A DNA stretch of 64,000 nt from Candidatus Krumholzibacteriota bacterium (lineage in GTDB: Bacteria > Krumholzibacteriota > Krumholzibacteriia > Krumholzibacteriales > Krumholzibacteriaceae). The translations under genes were made by a program, and so were the position numbers. The stretch lies in assembly GCA_016933255.1 (NCBI GenBank), contig JAFGBF010000018.1, positions 1-64,000 on the forward strand, given 5' to 3'. The notes below the pieces were generated by a model, which made no database searches, had not been told where the DNA came from, and saw only the letters and a list, made by a program, of their open reading frames with translations. Numbering within the stretch: the first letter of the stretch is position 1; every line of letters begins with the position of its first letter. Below, piece after piece: positions 20,071 through 30,300 of this stretch.

Positions 20071-20505
20071 CTACAGCGGTTCTCCCAGAATGATAAACGA
20101 AAATTCTCCGTCAACGAATACATCGCTCAGGATATTCCAGATACCGATCCGGAATACGATAGTCGTCGTCGACCAGCTTGTGATGTAACTGGCTATACTC
20201 CTCGCTGCGTTGCTGTCCACATTCGAGGTCAACAATATGCCTTCCGTCTCGGGGAAGGTCCCGGTCAACGTTATGTCATAGATTCCGCTTCCCGATATTG
20301 CAATTGTGACATCAGAAGGCCAGGATGAGACAACTGTAGGAGTTGATTCGCAGTTGATCTCTCCCATACAAAGAACCACGCTAGGCCCCGGAGGACCTTC
20401 AGGGCCGACAGCTCCCGCGGGGCCCTCTGCCCCTTCGCACCCCACCATGGCGACAACAAGGAAAAGCAGCGCAAGCAACTGGAAAGTTCTCGCGAACATA
20501 CACAA
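20071..20505 (-). CDS. Small lipoprotein with short collagen-like Gly-X-Y stretch
   Basis: Lipobox VAMVGCEG followed by GAEGPAGAVGPEGPPGP triplets. Confidence 0.7.
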   Translation of the reverse strand: MCMFARTFQLLALLFLVVAMVGCEGAEGPAGAVGPEGPPGPSVVLCMGEINCESTPTVVSSWPSDVTIAISGSGIYDITLTGTFPETEGILLTSNVDSNAARSIASYITSWSTTTIVFRIGIWNILSDVFVDGEFSFIILGEPL

Positions 20506-20738
20506 CCCCCCTGGGTTAAGAGAGTGAAACCGAATGCTGATTTATTTCAACATCAGCCATCCTACAGTCAATAGATGCGAAGGACAACTGAATTTATCAT
20601 TTCCTCTGTGGTTTATTCATCCTGACTCCGTATCTTTTTGAGGCAGAGGAATAACATGAAACAAAGATCCCCCGAACGTGTAGAAGTACTTATGGTTTTA
20701 AGGGACGAACGGCACAATCGAACAGGAGGAGAGGAAAT

Positions 20739-22226
20739 ATGAGAGCATTGGTGAAACTGGCGGTCGTAGTATTGTCGGTTTTGTCAGCTGTGCAGGCATC
20801 CGCCGGGGAATTGCCTGAAACTCAGCCGGGCAGGCGTGCGGGAGAGATGATAGCTTTATTAAACGGCGAGTCATCACTCGATCTCGATGATTATATCAAA
20901 AATCAGTATTCGCCGGGTTTCAGGGACGCGTTTCCCATAGCCTCTCATAAGTCGATGATCCGGTCTACTCAGGCTATGTTCGGCCGGTTGAAGGTCGCGG
21001 ACATATCGGAATCCGGCCCCGATAAAATAAGTGTAGTGCTCAAGGATGGAAATAGAGACGCATGGCTGAATCTGATCATAGAGGTCGAGCCTGAGGAGCC
21101 TTATCGCATCGTTTCGATGGGTTTGATGCCGGGTTCCAGGCCTGATGACTATAAAGAGACTGAAAGTGAGAGAGATCCGCCGGAAGAAAGCGGAAATAAA
21201 GCCGGGGAAAAGCAGGAACGCTCTTCCGGGTTTTCCAATCTGGAAGAGTTGGAGCTATATCTGCGTGAAATGGAAAGGAAGAATGAGTTTTCAGGCACGG
21301 TTTTGATAGCCAGGGACGGTAATCCTCTTTTTCAGCAGGCGTACGGATACGCCTCCAAGAGATTCAAGGTTCCTAACAAGCTGGATACCAAGATAAATCT
21401 TGGATCGTGCAACAAGGTTTTTACCTCTATCGCAATCGTACAATTGATGGAAAAGGGAAAACTTTCCCTGGATGATCCGATCGGAAAGTATCTCGATATC
21501 TTTCCCGAAAAGATCGCTAAAGGAGTGACGATAAGGCACCTGTTGAACATGCGTTCCGGCTGGGGCGACTATTGGTCGAACGATAATTTCATTAACCGCA
21601 TTACGCAGCTGCGGAGCGTCTCTGAATACATGCAATTTATCAAGGATATCCCCCTTGATTTCGAGCCCGGGACCAACTTTCAGCACAGCAATACCGGGTT
21701 CATCGTAGCCGGAGCTATAATCGAGGCTGTAAGCGGAATGGATTATTACGATTATATCAGGAAGAATATTTACGAACCCGCCGGGATGGAGAACTCCGAC
21801 TCTTTCGATAAGGACGGACCGGTCCAAAATCTTGCCATGGGATATACCAATATGAATAGGGCAGATCGTGAGGAAACGGGGTATAGATGGAACAATATGT
21901 ATTCTTTGCCTCCCAGGGGCACACCGACGGGGGGTGGGTATTCGACTGTGGAAGATCTCCTGAAGTTTGACAAGGCTCTGAGGAATTTCAAGCTGTTGAG
22001 CCCCGGATACACGGGATATTTCCTGAATAGATTCGAAGGCACTCCCGGCGATTCCTTCAGCCCGCCGAACCGGCCGTACCGATTCGCCGGTGGAGCACCT
22101 GGAATATCTTCCTTCGTCGCCATGGATTTCGAAAGGTCATATTCAGTGATCGTACTGTCGAATTACGATTTTCCCGTTGGTATCGATGTCGGAAAGGATA
22201 TATTGGAGATGCTCGAGATAAGGTGA
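20739..22226 (+). CDS. Class C beta-lactamase-like serine hydrolase
   Basis: Signal peptide; S-x-x-K (SCNK); GKLSLDDPIGKYLD; IRHLLNMRSGWGDY; PGTNFQHSNTGF at the usual YSN position. Confidence 0.88.
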   Translation: MRALVKLAVVVLSVLSAVQASAGELPETQPGRRAGEMIALLNGESSLDLDDYIKNQYSPGFRDAFPIASHKSMIRSTQAMFGRLKVADISESGPDKISVVLKDGNRDAWLNLIIEVEPEEPYRIVSMGLMPGSRPDDYKETESERDPPEESGNKAGEKQERSSGFSNLEELELYLREMERKNEFSGTVLIARDGNPLFQQAYGYASKRFKVPNKLDTKINLGSCNKVFTSIAIVQLMEKGKLSLDDPIGKYLDIFPEKIAKGVTIRHLLNMRSGWGDYWSNDNFINRITQLRSVSEYMQFIKDIPLDFEPGTNFQHSNTGFIVAGAIIEAVSGMDYYDYIRKNIYEPAGMENSDSFDKDGPVQNLAMGYTNMNRADREETGYRWNNMYSLPPRGTPTGGGYSTVEDLLKFDKALRNFKLLSPGYTGYFLNRFEGTPGDSFSPPNRPYRFAGGAPGISSFVAMDFERSYSVIVLSNYDFPVGIDVGKDILEMLEIR

Positions 22227-22288
22227 AGTCCGGTCTCAGCTGAGGGGACTTCAAAAATCCTTCATCTTCCTTTGCAGACAGAGGAAAA

Positions 22289-22320
22289 CAAGAGAGCAGG
22301 GGGGGACCCTGCTCTCTCTT
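22289..22320 (-). terminator. Hairpin terminator, probably bidirectional, between convergent genes
   Basis: AGAGAGCAGGG...CCCTGCTCTCT stem with pyrimidine tracts on either side. Confidence 0.6.
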
Positions 22321-22349
22321 TAGATCGATAGTATTCTTCACACTTAAGC

Positions 22350-23312
22350 CTAGCGCTTCTTGTACCCCTTCTGCTCGATCTCTTTTTTGAGTTCTTCCTT
22401 GTTGAGTACGCAGAATTCGACGCGCCTGTTTTGAGCCCGGCCCTCTTTAGTGTCGTTGGCAGCTATCGGCTTGGTCTCGCCAAATCCCTTGACCGTCAGA
22501 TTTGCCGTGTCCATCTGCGGATAGGTCGACACGAGGTGCGCCCTTACCGCGGCGGCACGTGTCTCGGAAAGTTTCTGATTATAATCAGCCGAACCCTGCG
22601 AGTCTGTATGTCCTCTGATCTCGATCAGAGCGTCAGGCCAGTTGACGAGTACCGCACCGATTTCGTCGATCACTTTGTACGATTCGGACAGAAGCTCGTT
22701 CTTGTTAGATTCGAAGTTGATCTTTGAAGTAGAGATCACGCCGGTATTTATGAACTGTGTCTCAAACTCGCTTATCGGTACGGGACAGCCCATCTCGTCA
22801 ACGGCGAGATCAGACGGTGTGTCGGGGCATTTATCGATTCCGTCAAAGACTCCGTCGCCATCAGAATCGATCGGGCACCCTTTCTTGTCGACCTTTGCGC
22901 CTTTCGGCGTCTTCGCGCATTTATCGATTCCGTTCAGGACACCGTCGCCGTCGGTATCGGACGGGCACCCCTTGGCGTCTACTTTAGCCCCTTCAGGTGT
23001 CTCGGGGCACTGGTCGATCCCGTCGAATACTCCATCGTTGTCCGAATCCGTAGGGCAGCCGAATTCGTCTACCGCCGCATTCATCGGAGTGCCGAGGCAC
23101 TTGTCGTCGCAGTCGTTTATCCCGTCCATGTCGATATCGTCGCAGACGCGGCATTTAAACCACCACGGTGCGAGGACGCTGCATGGCGAGATATTCAGTT
23201 CAGGGCGGTCTTTCCACTTTCTTTCGCAGCTGCTCACAGCTTCTACAGGTGAAAGGGCCACGACCGTCACAATACCTAGAAGAAGAAAAAACACTGATCT
23301 TCTCACTTTCAA
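22350..23312 (-). CDS. OmpA-family protein with thrombospondin type-3 Ca-binding repeats
   Basis: Repeated DSDGDGVxDGIDxCPxTPxGAxVDxxGCP; C-terminal OmpA motif IEIRGHTDSQGSADYNQKLSETRAAAVRAHLV. Confidence 0.92.
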   Translation of the reverse strand: MKVRRSVFFLLLGIVTVVALSPVEAVSSCERKWKDRPELNISPCSVLAPWWFKCRVCDDIDMDGINDCDDKCLGTPMNAAVDEFGCPTDSDNDGVFDGIDQCPETPEGAKVDAKGCPSDTDGDGVLNGIDKCAKTPKGAKVDKKGCPIDSDGDGVFDGIDKCPDTPSDLAVDEMGCPVPISEFETQFINTGVISTSKINFESNKNELLSESYKVIDEIGAVLVNWPDALIEIRGHTDSQGSADYNQKLSETRAAAVRAHLVSTYPQMDTANLTVKGFGETKPIAANDTKEGRAQNRRVEFCVLNKEELKKEIEQKGYKKR

Positions 23313-23375
23313 CCTCCTTTTTAAGGCCTTACCACAAGCCTTAATCCTCGTCTTTCGATCCTTACCACAGATCTT

Positions 23376-24203
23376 TTACTTCTTTTTAAAGACCCTCTTA
23401 TACCATGGTTCCTTCTTTTCCACGGTCTTTTCCTGAGCCTTTGCCATGCTTCCGCTGTCGACTTCCTTGTAGATGGAAAGGGCGAGATCGTCACCTCTTT
23501 CTCCCGAATCGATCTTTTTGGTCATGAAGGAATCAAGTTTATCGTAATCGACGTTCTTGTCCGCACCGTAGGAGACCGCCCGGGTGACTTTTTCGATATC
23601 ACCGCCGCTCATGCCGCTTTCCATGGCCTTGTTTACAACAGTCTCTGCCCGTTCAACGGGAACACCCTCACCGGCGGCCCCTTCTATCGACCTGACGGCG
23701 CTCTCCTGGTATTCTTTGGTATATCCTTTCCTCTCGCCGGCTCTTGTGCGGATACGCTCCCTTGCAGCATCGAGGTCTTTACCCCATTTTTCTTTTTTCT
23801 TCTCGTTCCAGCCTTCCGATCCAGGGGGATATTTTCTGTTCAGTCCCTTGTTCTGCTTACCGTCCTTCTTCATCTCGCCCGGAGGCGTGCCTGTTCCATC
23901 CCAGCCGGTCTTATTGCCGCTTGACCATCCAGGAGGAGTGCCGCCCTCCCATTCCATCTTTGCATTTTCTTTCAGTTGCTTCGGCTTATAGCCGCCCTTT
24001 TTCTCTTCTGCCTTCAGCTGGTCTCCACTCTCTTTTTTTGTTTCCTTCCCTGCGCTGAGTTTTTCCTCCGTCTTTTTCTCGTTTCCGGATTTATTGCCGC
24101 CTTTTCCCTTCTTCTGCTGGGCATTCAGGTCACTTCCTGAAACGAGGATAAAGAGGGCAGCAAGAGCGAGAACGGCCAGCCTCAGAACGTAGCTTTTCTT
24201 CAT
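23376..24203 (-). CDS. Hypothetical exported, highly charged low-complexity protein
   Basis: N-terminal signal peptide; Lys/Glu/Gly-rich centre; helical C-terminal region. Confidence 0.6.
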   Translation of the reverse strand: MKKSYVLRLAVLALAALFILVSGSDLNAQQKKGKGGNKSGNEKKTEEKLSAGKETKKESGDQLKAEEKKGGYKPKQLKENAKMEWEGGTPPGWSSGNKTGWDGTGTPPGEMKKDGKQNKGLNRKYPPGSEGWNEKKKEKWGKDLDAARERIRTRAGERKGYTKEYQESAVRSIEGAAGEGVPVERAETVVNKAMESGMSGGDIEKVTRAVSYGADKNVDYDKLDSFMTKKIDSGERGDDLALSIYKEVDSGSMAKAQEKTVEKKEPWYKRVFKKK

Positions 24204-24549
24204 AAATAAGCCTCCTTTCCAAAATCGTTATCAATAACAGAAACCGCCGCTGGGTCTTTCCCAACTATCTCAGGTTTTATCGTTGGAAGGACAGCACAGA
24301 AGTGAGGCGTACTCTAAACCGCTTTCCAGACCACTCTATTATATTCAGCGATAAATGCAATATATTTTTTACTCCAGAAGGGAGATAAGAGATTATACGC
24401 AGGCTGGAAAGTAAGCTATGGATACTGATCAATTAAAAACCGTTCTTATCTGCTTGACGGCACACCGGCCGATCTGATAGCCTGAAGCTTCAAGCGTGTC
24501 AATCAGGGATTAGAGCGGTACCGCGCCATTTACAGAATGGGAGTGTCTG

Positions 24550-25851
24550 ATGAACCGTATTATGATTATCCTTGTTTTTTCAGCGATAGCCTTTTTTGGA
24601 TGCAGCGACAATTCGGTCGCGCCGGGAGGCGGCGGTTTTGTGACAGGCGAATATGTCGTATTCGCCTGGAACGACCTCGGCATGCACTGCCTGAACGACT
24701 CATACGACAAAGCGGTGGTCCTGCCTCCCTACAATACATTATGGGCACAGGTCATCAGAAGGGGAGACCCTCCGCAGGTAGTCACTGCCGGGCTGACGGT
24801 AGAATACTCCATCTCTGTCAACACATTCTCGTACGGAAAGAGGAAATACGGCCAGTTCTGGGACAATGCCAGTGAGATCTTCCGCTCCTTCCCGGGTTTT
24901 GTGGCGCCCCCGGTCGACATCGGTATGGCCGGAAAGGGACTTTCCGGTGAGATGGAGGCTGCCGATGGCCATTTCGTAGCTGAAGGGATCCCTCTTACTC
25001 CGGTCTACGATTCAGGTACCTGGGACCCGTATCAGGTGGCGGTAATAACGGTAAAAGACGCACAGGGATCAGTCGTCGCTTCAACAAGAGCGACTGTCCC
25101 GGTCTCTGACGAGATGAACTGTAAGCTCTGCCACGGGACTGGGGCCTGGGACGATGTAATAGCTGACCACGATCGCCTGCATGCGACCGATCTATCTGAT
25201 TCGATCCCTTTTCTGTGCGCGTCATGTCATGGGAGCCCCGCCCTGGGTACTCAGGGGCCGGGTTCGGCCGGGATATACCTTTCCGAGGCTATCCACGGAG
25301 CACATTCAACGCGTGGTGCATCCTGCTACCAATGCCACCCGGGGGAGATCACCAGGTGTATGCGGAGCACAAACCACACTGCTCCGGACGGGAACTGCGA
25401 GACATGCCATGGCACACTTGCCCAGGTTGCAGCGTCGATCGATGCAGGAAGGACCCCCTGGGCAGAAGAACCGGCGTGCGGGGCGTGCCATACAGGTGTG
25501 CCGGGGATGGAGGCGGAGGGGATACTCTTCCGCAACGCCTCGGGGCATGGATCGGTCTATTGCGCGGCGTGTCATAACTCACCGCACGCGATGTACGCTT
25601 CAGAGCTCGTCGCAGATAACTTTCAGCCTCTCCAGTACCAGGGATATACCGGGCTCGTCAAGACTATAGGAAGCTGCGGCGTATGCCACGAGGACTCAAG
25701 AGGAGAACCTGGAGATATGGCAGAATTCGAGGAGAAACACGGAGGGGCAGACCCCGAACGTGCGATCGCGTGCCACACCTGCCATACCGTGGTAAGGAAC
25801 AATACTCCCAAATGGCCGCACGAGTGGAAATGGAACGACAGTCTGGATTGA
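24550..25851 (+). CDS. Octaheme c-type cytochrome lipoprotein
   Basis: Lipobox FFGCSDN; eight CxxCH motifs (CKLCH, CASCH, CYQCH, CETCH, CGACH, CAACH, CGVCH, CHTCH); 'WNDLGMHC' N-domain. Confidence 0.85.
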   Translation: MNRIMIILVFSAIAFFGCSDNSVAPGGGGFVTGEYVVFAWNDLGMHCLNDSYDKAVVLPPYNTLWAQVIRRGDPPQVVTAGLTVEYSISVNTFSYGKRKYGQFWDNASEIFRSFPGFVAPPVDIGMAGKGLSGEMEAADGHFVAEGIPLTPVYDSGTWDPYQVAVITVKDAQGSVVASTRATVPVSDEMNCKLCHGTGAWDDVIADHDRLHATDLSDSIPFLCASCHGSPALGTQGPGSAGIYLSEAIHGAHSTRGASCYQCHPGEITRCMRSTNHTAPDGNCETCHGTLAQVAASIDAGRTPWAEEPACGACHTGVPGMEAEGILFRNASGHGSVYCAACHNSPHAMYASELVADNFQPLQYQGYTGLVKTIGSCGVCHEDSRGEPGDMAEFEEKHGGADPERAIACHTCHTVVRNNTPKWPHEWKWNDSLD

Positions 25852-26078
25852 TATCCATATCGATATCAAAACGTCCACTGTACAGCGATCTTACCGCCGA
25901 ATGCCTCAATAACTGAAAGATAGCCCGACTGTAAAGTTTTAAGGACATAATCTGTGTTTTTGGAATGGATATTGCGATATTTCGGTCTCTGCAGGAGAAC
26001 AGGTCTGCCATATCTGTGCGAGAAGGTGGCACGGGAGATAACCTGTTGTGGGGACTGCTGATCAGGGAAGGTTCTTAA

Positions 26079-26507
26079 ATGAACGCTAAAGGATTTACAC
26101 TTATAGAACTTATGATAGTCATCGTCATAATCGGCATACTCAGTGCTGTTGCCATACCGAATCTGATCAACATGCAGAACAGGGCGAAAGAAGCTACAGT
26201 AAAATCAAGCTGCCATACAGTCCAGCTGGCCTCGGAAGATTTCAGCGTACTGTCAGGGGGGTTGTATCCGAATGATGTGGATACAGATACAACTCCAGGA
26301 GGGGATACCCTGGTAGATATGCTTCCGAACGGACAACTGATGAGCAATCCTTTCACAAGGACCGCTACGGAGCCGATTGATGGCACTGCTTCAACATCAG
26401 GGCAGATCGGATATCTTCCGCATACGGTCAGCGGAATAAGGGTGGGGTACACGATTACAGGATTCGGGTACGAGGCGCTGGTGATCACTCTTGCCGGAGG
26501 GCATTGA
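26079..26507 (+). CDS. Type IV pilin-like / type II pseudopilin-like protein
   Basis: Prepilin signal MNAKG^FTLIELMIVIVIIGILSAVAIPN. Confidence 0.88.
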   Translation: MNAKGFTLIELMIVIVIIGILSAVAIPNLINMQNRAKEATVKSSCHTVQLASEDFSVLSGGLYPNDVDTDTTPGGDTLVDMLPNGQLMSNPFTRTATEPIDGTASTSGQIGYLPHTVSGIRVGYTITGFGYEALVITLAGGH

Positions 26508-26540
26508 TCTCGGGCGCTAGAAGAAATATCCTGTTAAAAA

Positions 26541-26577
26541 AGCAAAAGGAAGCCGGATATCCGGCTTCCTTTTTTAT
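26541..26577 (+). terminator. Rho-independent terminator after pilin gene
   Basis: AAAGGAAGCCGGAT/ATCCGGCTTCCTTT perfect stem then TTTT. Confidence 0.85.
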
Positions 26578-26631
26578 TTTGACCGGCCAGTCGCCCTATC
26601 TGCAACGTCCGGTATTACTCGAGTCTGGACT

Positions 26632-26931
26632 CTAGTAGCCGCCGCCGCGACCGTAGCCGCCTCGACCGCCGCCGCCGCCGCGGTTATCATTGCGCGGACG
26701 CGCCTTGTTAACCTTGAGCGTGCGGCCCATGAACTCTTTGTCGTTCAGGCCGTCGATAGCCGCCTGGGCTTCGGTGTCATCCGTCATTTCGACGAAACCG
26801 AATCCCTTTGAACGGCCGGTGTCCCGATCCGTGATGATGGTTGCGGAATCAACTGATCCGTGTTCCTCGAAAGCTTTCCTGAGATCGCTTTCCCCTGTGT
26901 CAAAGGACATGTTACCAACGTAAATCTTCAT
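26632..26931 (-). CDS. RRM-domain RNA-binding protein with Gly/Arg-rich tail
   Basis: KIYVGNMSFDT (RNP2) and KGFGFVEM (RNP1); GGGGGRGGYGRGGGY tail. Confidence 0.95.
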   Translation of the reverse strand: MKIYVGNMSFDTGESDLRKAFEEHGSVDSATIITDRDTGRSKGFGFVEMTDDTEAQAAIDGLNDKEFMGRTLKVNKARPRNDNRGGGGGRGGYGRGGGY

Positions 26932-27374
26932 TACAGCCTCCTGTAGGCCTCAAACCAAAAATAAAAGTACCGAACAGATATTTTTCCGGAATACCAACAA
27001 GTCCCCAATAGAGAAGATCAACTAGATAGGTATCGTTCATCACCTTTCTCGGTCAACTGAACCAAATCAATCCCGAATCCATCCGTTTCGCCGACAATAT
27101 ACTACAATATTTCCCAAATGCAATACCGAAGTTACGATTTTTCAGATTATTTTCAGGTATGAAGGATACACTTTCTGCAGGAAGAAACGGTTCTTCCTGC
27201 ACAGTTGAGAAGCCGCATTTTATTGACCGCCTCTCTTTGTATCTGATAGAATCCACCCAGTCAGAGGAGATGGCCTGCCTGCCGGGTTTCCCCCGAATCA
27301 GTGTCGTCGAACCATCTCGAAAACCGGTGCTGCACTCCGGTAATGATAATACTTTAAAGGAAGGGGTCTGCAAG

Positions 27375-30300
27375 ATGACTGCAAAAAGAACTCTGTCAGG
27401 GCGGTTTGTCTCTGCGGTAGTTTTTACGGCGATATCAGTGCTTGTTATTCTTATCGCTGCCGAAACGTCTGCCGGTGAAAATAAAAGGCCGCTGATGAGA
27501 TTCCCTGACATTCACGGGGACAGGATCGTATTTGTCTGCGGCGAGGATATATGGATAGCAGGTAGTAGTGGAGGAACGGCGTGCCGGCTCACCGTCGATG
27601 ATGGGACGGAACGTTACCCCAGATTCTCACCGGACGGAAAGATGTTAGCCTTTACCGGACAATATGACGGTAACTCTGATGTTTATGTTATGGATGCAGA
27701 TGGCGGAGGAATCACGAGAGTGACGTGGCATCCCGGTGACGACGAGGTGGTAGGGTGGCACCCGGTATCGGGGAAGATCCTCTTCAGTTCTCAGCGTTCC
27801 GCCTTCAGCAGATTCTCCAGGCTCTATCTCATATCTCCAGACGGGACGGGCCTTGAGGAACTTATTATGCATGAAGCTGTCCAGGGCTCCTTTTCCCCTG
27901 ATGGATCGAAGATAGCTTACAACAGGATCTCCCGGGAGACGAGGACCTGGAAGAGATACCGGGGCGGGACGGCGCAGGAGCTGTTCCTTTTCGACTTTGA
28001 AAAAAACGAAGACAGCAGGCTGACCGATTTTGCGGGTACTGACAGGCTTCCCATGTGGATCGGCGACAAGATCTATTTCAGTTCGGACAGGGACCGTTTC
28101 CTCAATATTTATTCATACGACACGCAGAGCGGAGCGATCGAACAGATCACCCGGCACAAGGATTATGATGTAAGGCGCCCGTCGGAGGGGACCGGAAAGA
28201 TCGTCTATGAACTTGGAGGCGACATCTGGATGCTCGATACGACTACCGGGAAATCAGGGAGGGTGGATATCTCCGTAAAGAGCGATGCTCCGGAAGCGCG
28301 CCCTTACATCAAGGATGTAAGCGGCGACGTGACTTCCATCGCCTGTTCTCCCGCAGGGAAAAGGGCGCTTCTGGTGGCACGCGGCGAGGTCTTTACCGTA
28401 CCTGCTGAACACGGGCCGACGAGAAACCTGTCCGATCATTCCGGGGCGAGGGACAAGGATGCGGTCTGGTCTCCGGACGGGAAAAAAGTAGCCTTTTTCT
28501 CCGACAGAGAGGGAGAGTTCCAGGTCTACCTGACCGACCAGAACGGAAATGGAACTCCGGTTTGCCTGACAAAGTTCAAGGACGGTTACAGGCACACCCT
28601 CAGGTGGTCTCCCGATGGGACCAAACTTGCTTTTGCCGACCAGACGCTTCGCTGCTATTATCTTGATATAGCATCAAGAAGGGTGACAGAGGTAGACAGG
28701 GCCGAGTATGAGAATGTAGATGTCTCGCTCGATCTCAAACCGATCTATGATTTCAGCTGGTCACCCGACAGCAGGTATATTGCCTATTCAAAGATGATTG
28801 ACGAGGGATTGACGCAGATCTACATATACAGTCTGGATACGGGGAAGACTGAAAGTGCGAGCGACGGTATATTCAACGATTTTCATCCGGTCTTCTCCAA
28901 AGACGGCAACTATCTCTTCTTCGTCTCAAACAGAAGATTCACACCGACATTCTGCGATTTCGAATGGGAGATGGTCTTCAAGGATGCAGCCGGGATATAC
29001 TGCCTGAGTCTTAAGAAGGATGGACCGCCCCTGCTTGCTCTTCTGAGCGATGAAGTCAAGATCGAGAAAGAAGATTCAGAAAAGACAGTAAAAGACAAAG
29101 AAAAGAAAAAGGGTAATGATCCCGTGACAATCGATTTTGCGGGGCTTTCCGCGAGGATCGAACACCTTCCGCTGCCTCCCGGCAACTACCGTGAATTATC
29201 TGCCAATGGCGATGGGCTGTTCTATCTCAACAAGGATGATGGAGATTTCAACCGGTTTGAATTCCGGGGGATAGGGCGTCGAGACCTCTTCAGGTTCTCT
29301 TTCGATGCCAGGGAAGAAGAAAATGTCATCTCGGATATTGATGAATATTCCCTTTCACTGGGGGGAGAGAAGGTGATTTACCGCCGGGGCGGCGAGACGG
29401 GGATCATCGATGCATCCTCTTCGGGGTCGAAAGGGAAAAGCATCGATCTAAGCGGGGTCAGGATGCTGCTTGATCCGGCTGCTGAGTGGAAACAGATCTT
29501 CAATGAATCATGGAGGATGGAACGGGACTACTATTATGAACCGAATATGCACGGTGTCGACTGGCCCGCAATGAAAGCCAAATACAGCCCTCTTCTGGAC
29601 AGGGCGGCCTGCCGGCAGGATGTAAGGTTCGTAATCGGTGAGATGATCGGAGAACTCAATACTTCACACACATATGTATATGGCGGGGATTCCAGAAGGA
29701 CCGCTGAGACAGTTAATGTCGGTATGCTGGGGGTCGACTGGAAAGTCGAAAAGGGAAGCCGGTATTACCGTTTCGACAAGGTATATCGAGTCGCCGACTG
29801 GACAAGAGAGATAATACCGCCGTTGTCGGTTCCCGGCTCCCAGGTCGCCGATGGCGAGTATCTGATAGAGGTGGATGGCGGCGAGGTGACGACCGGCACC
29901 AACATCTACAGCCATTTTCAAGGTCTGGCAGGTAAGCAGGTGACTCTTCTTGTCAACGGCAAGCCTTCCCGCAGTGGTGCAAGAGAGATCAAGGTCGTTC
30001 CTCTTCGAGGGGAATATACCGCTCGATATCTCGATTGGGTAGAAAGCAACAGGCAGACAGCAGATAGGGAATCGGGCGGATTGATAGGATATATCCACCT
30101 TCCCGATACTTATACCGGATCGACCAGGGAATTTCCCAAATATTTCTATTCGCAGTCAAGAAAGAAAGGGATCATCGTAGACGGGCGTTTTAACGCCGGC
30201 GGACTCGACCCTGCGATCTTCTATCAGCGCCTTACCAAGAAGGCCCACTCGTACTGGACGAGGAGGTATTCTCACGATCAGACAGATCCTGCCTATGCTC

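Noticed and set aside
25848-25869. Inverted repeat TTGATAT-N8-ATATCAA after the cytochrome gene
   Set aside because: AT-rich 7-bp stem overlapping the stop codon with no T-tract; too weak to call a terminator or operator.
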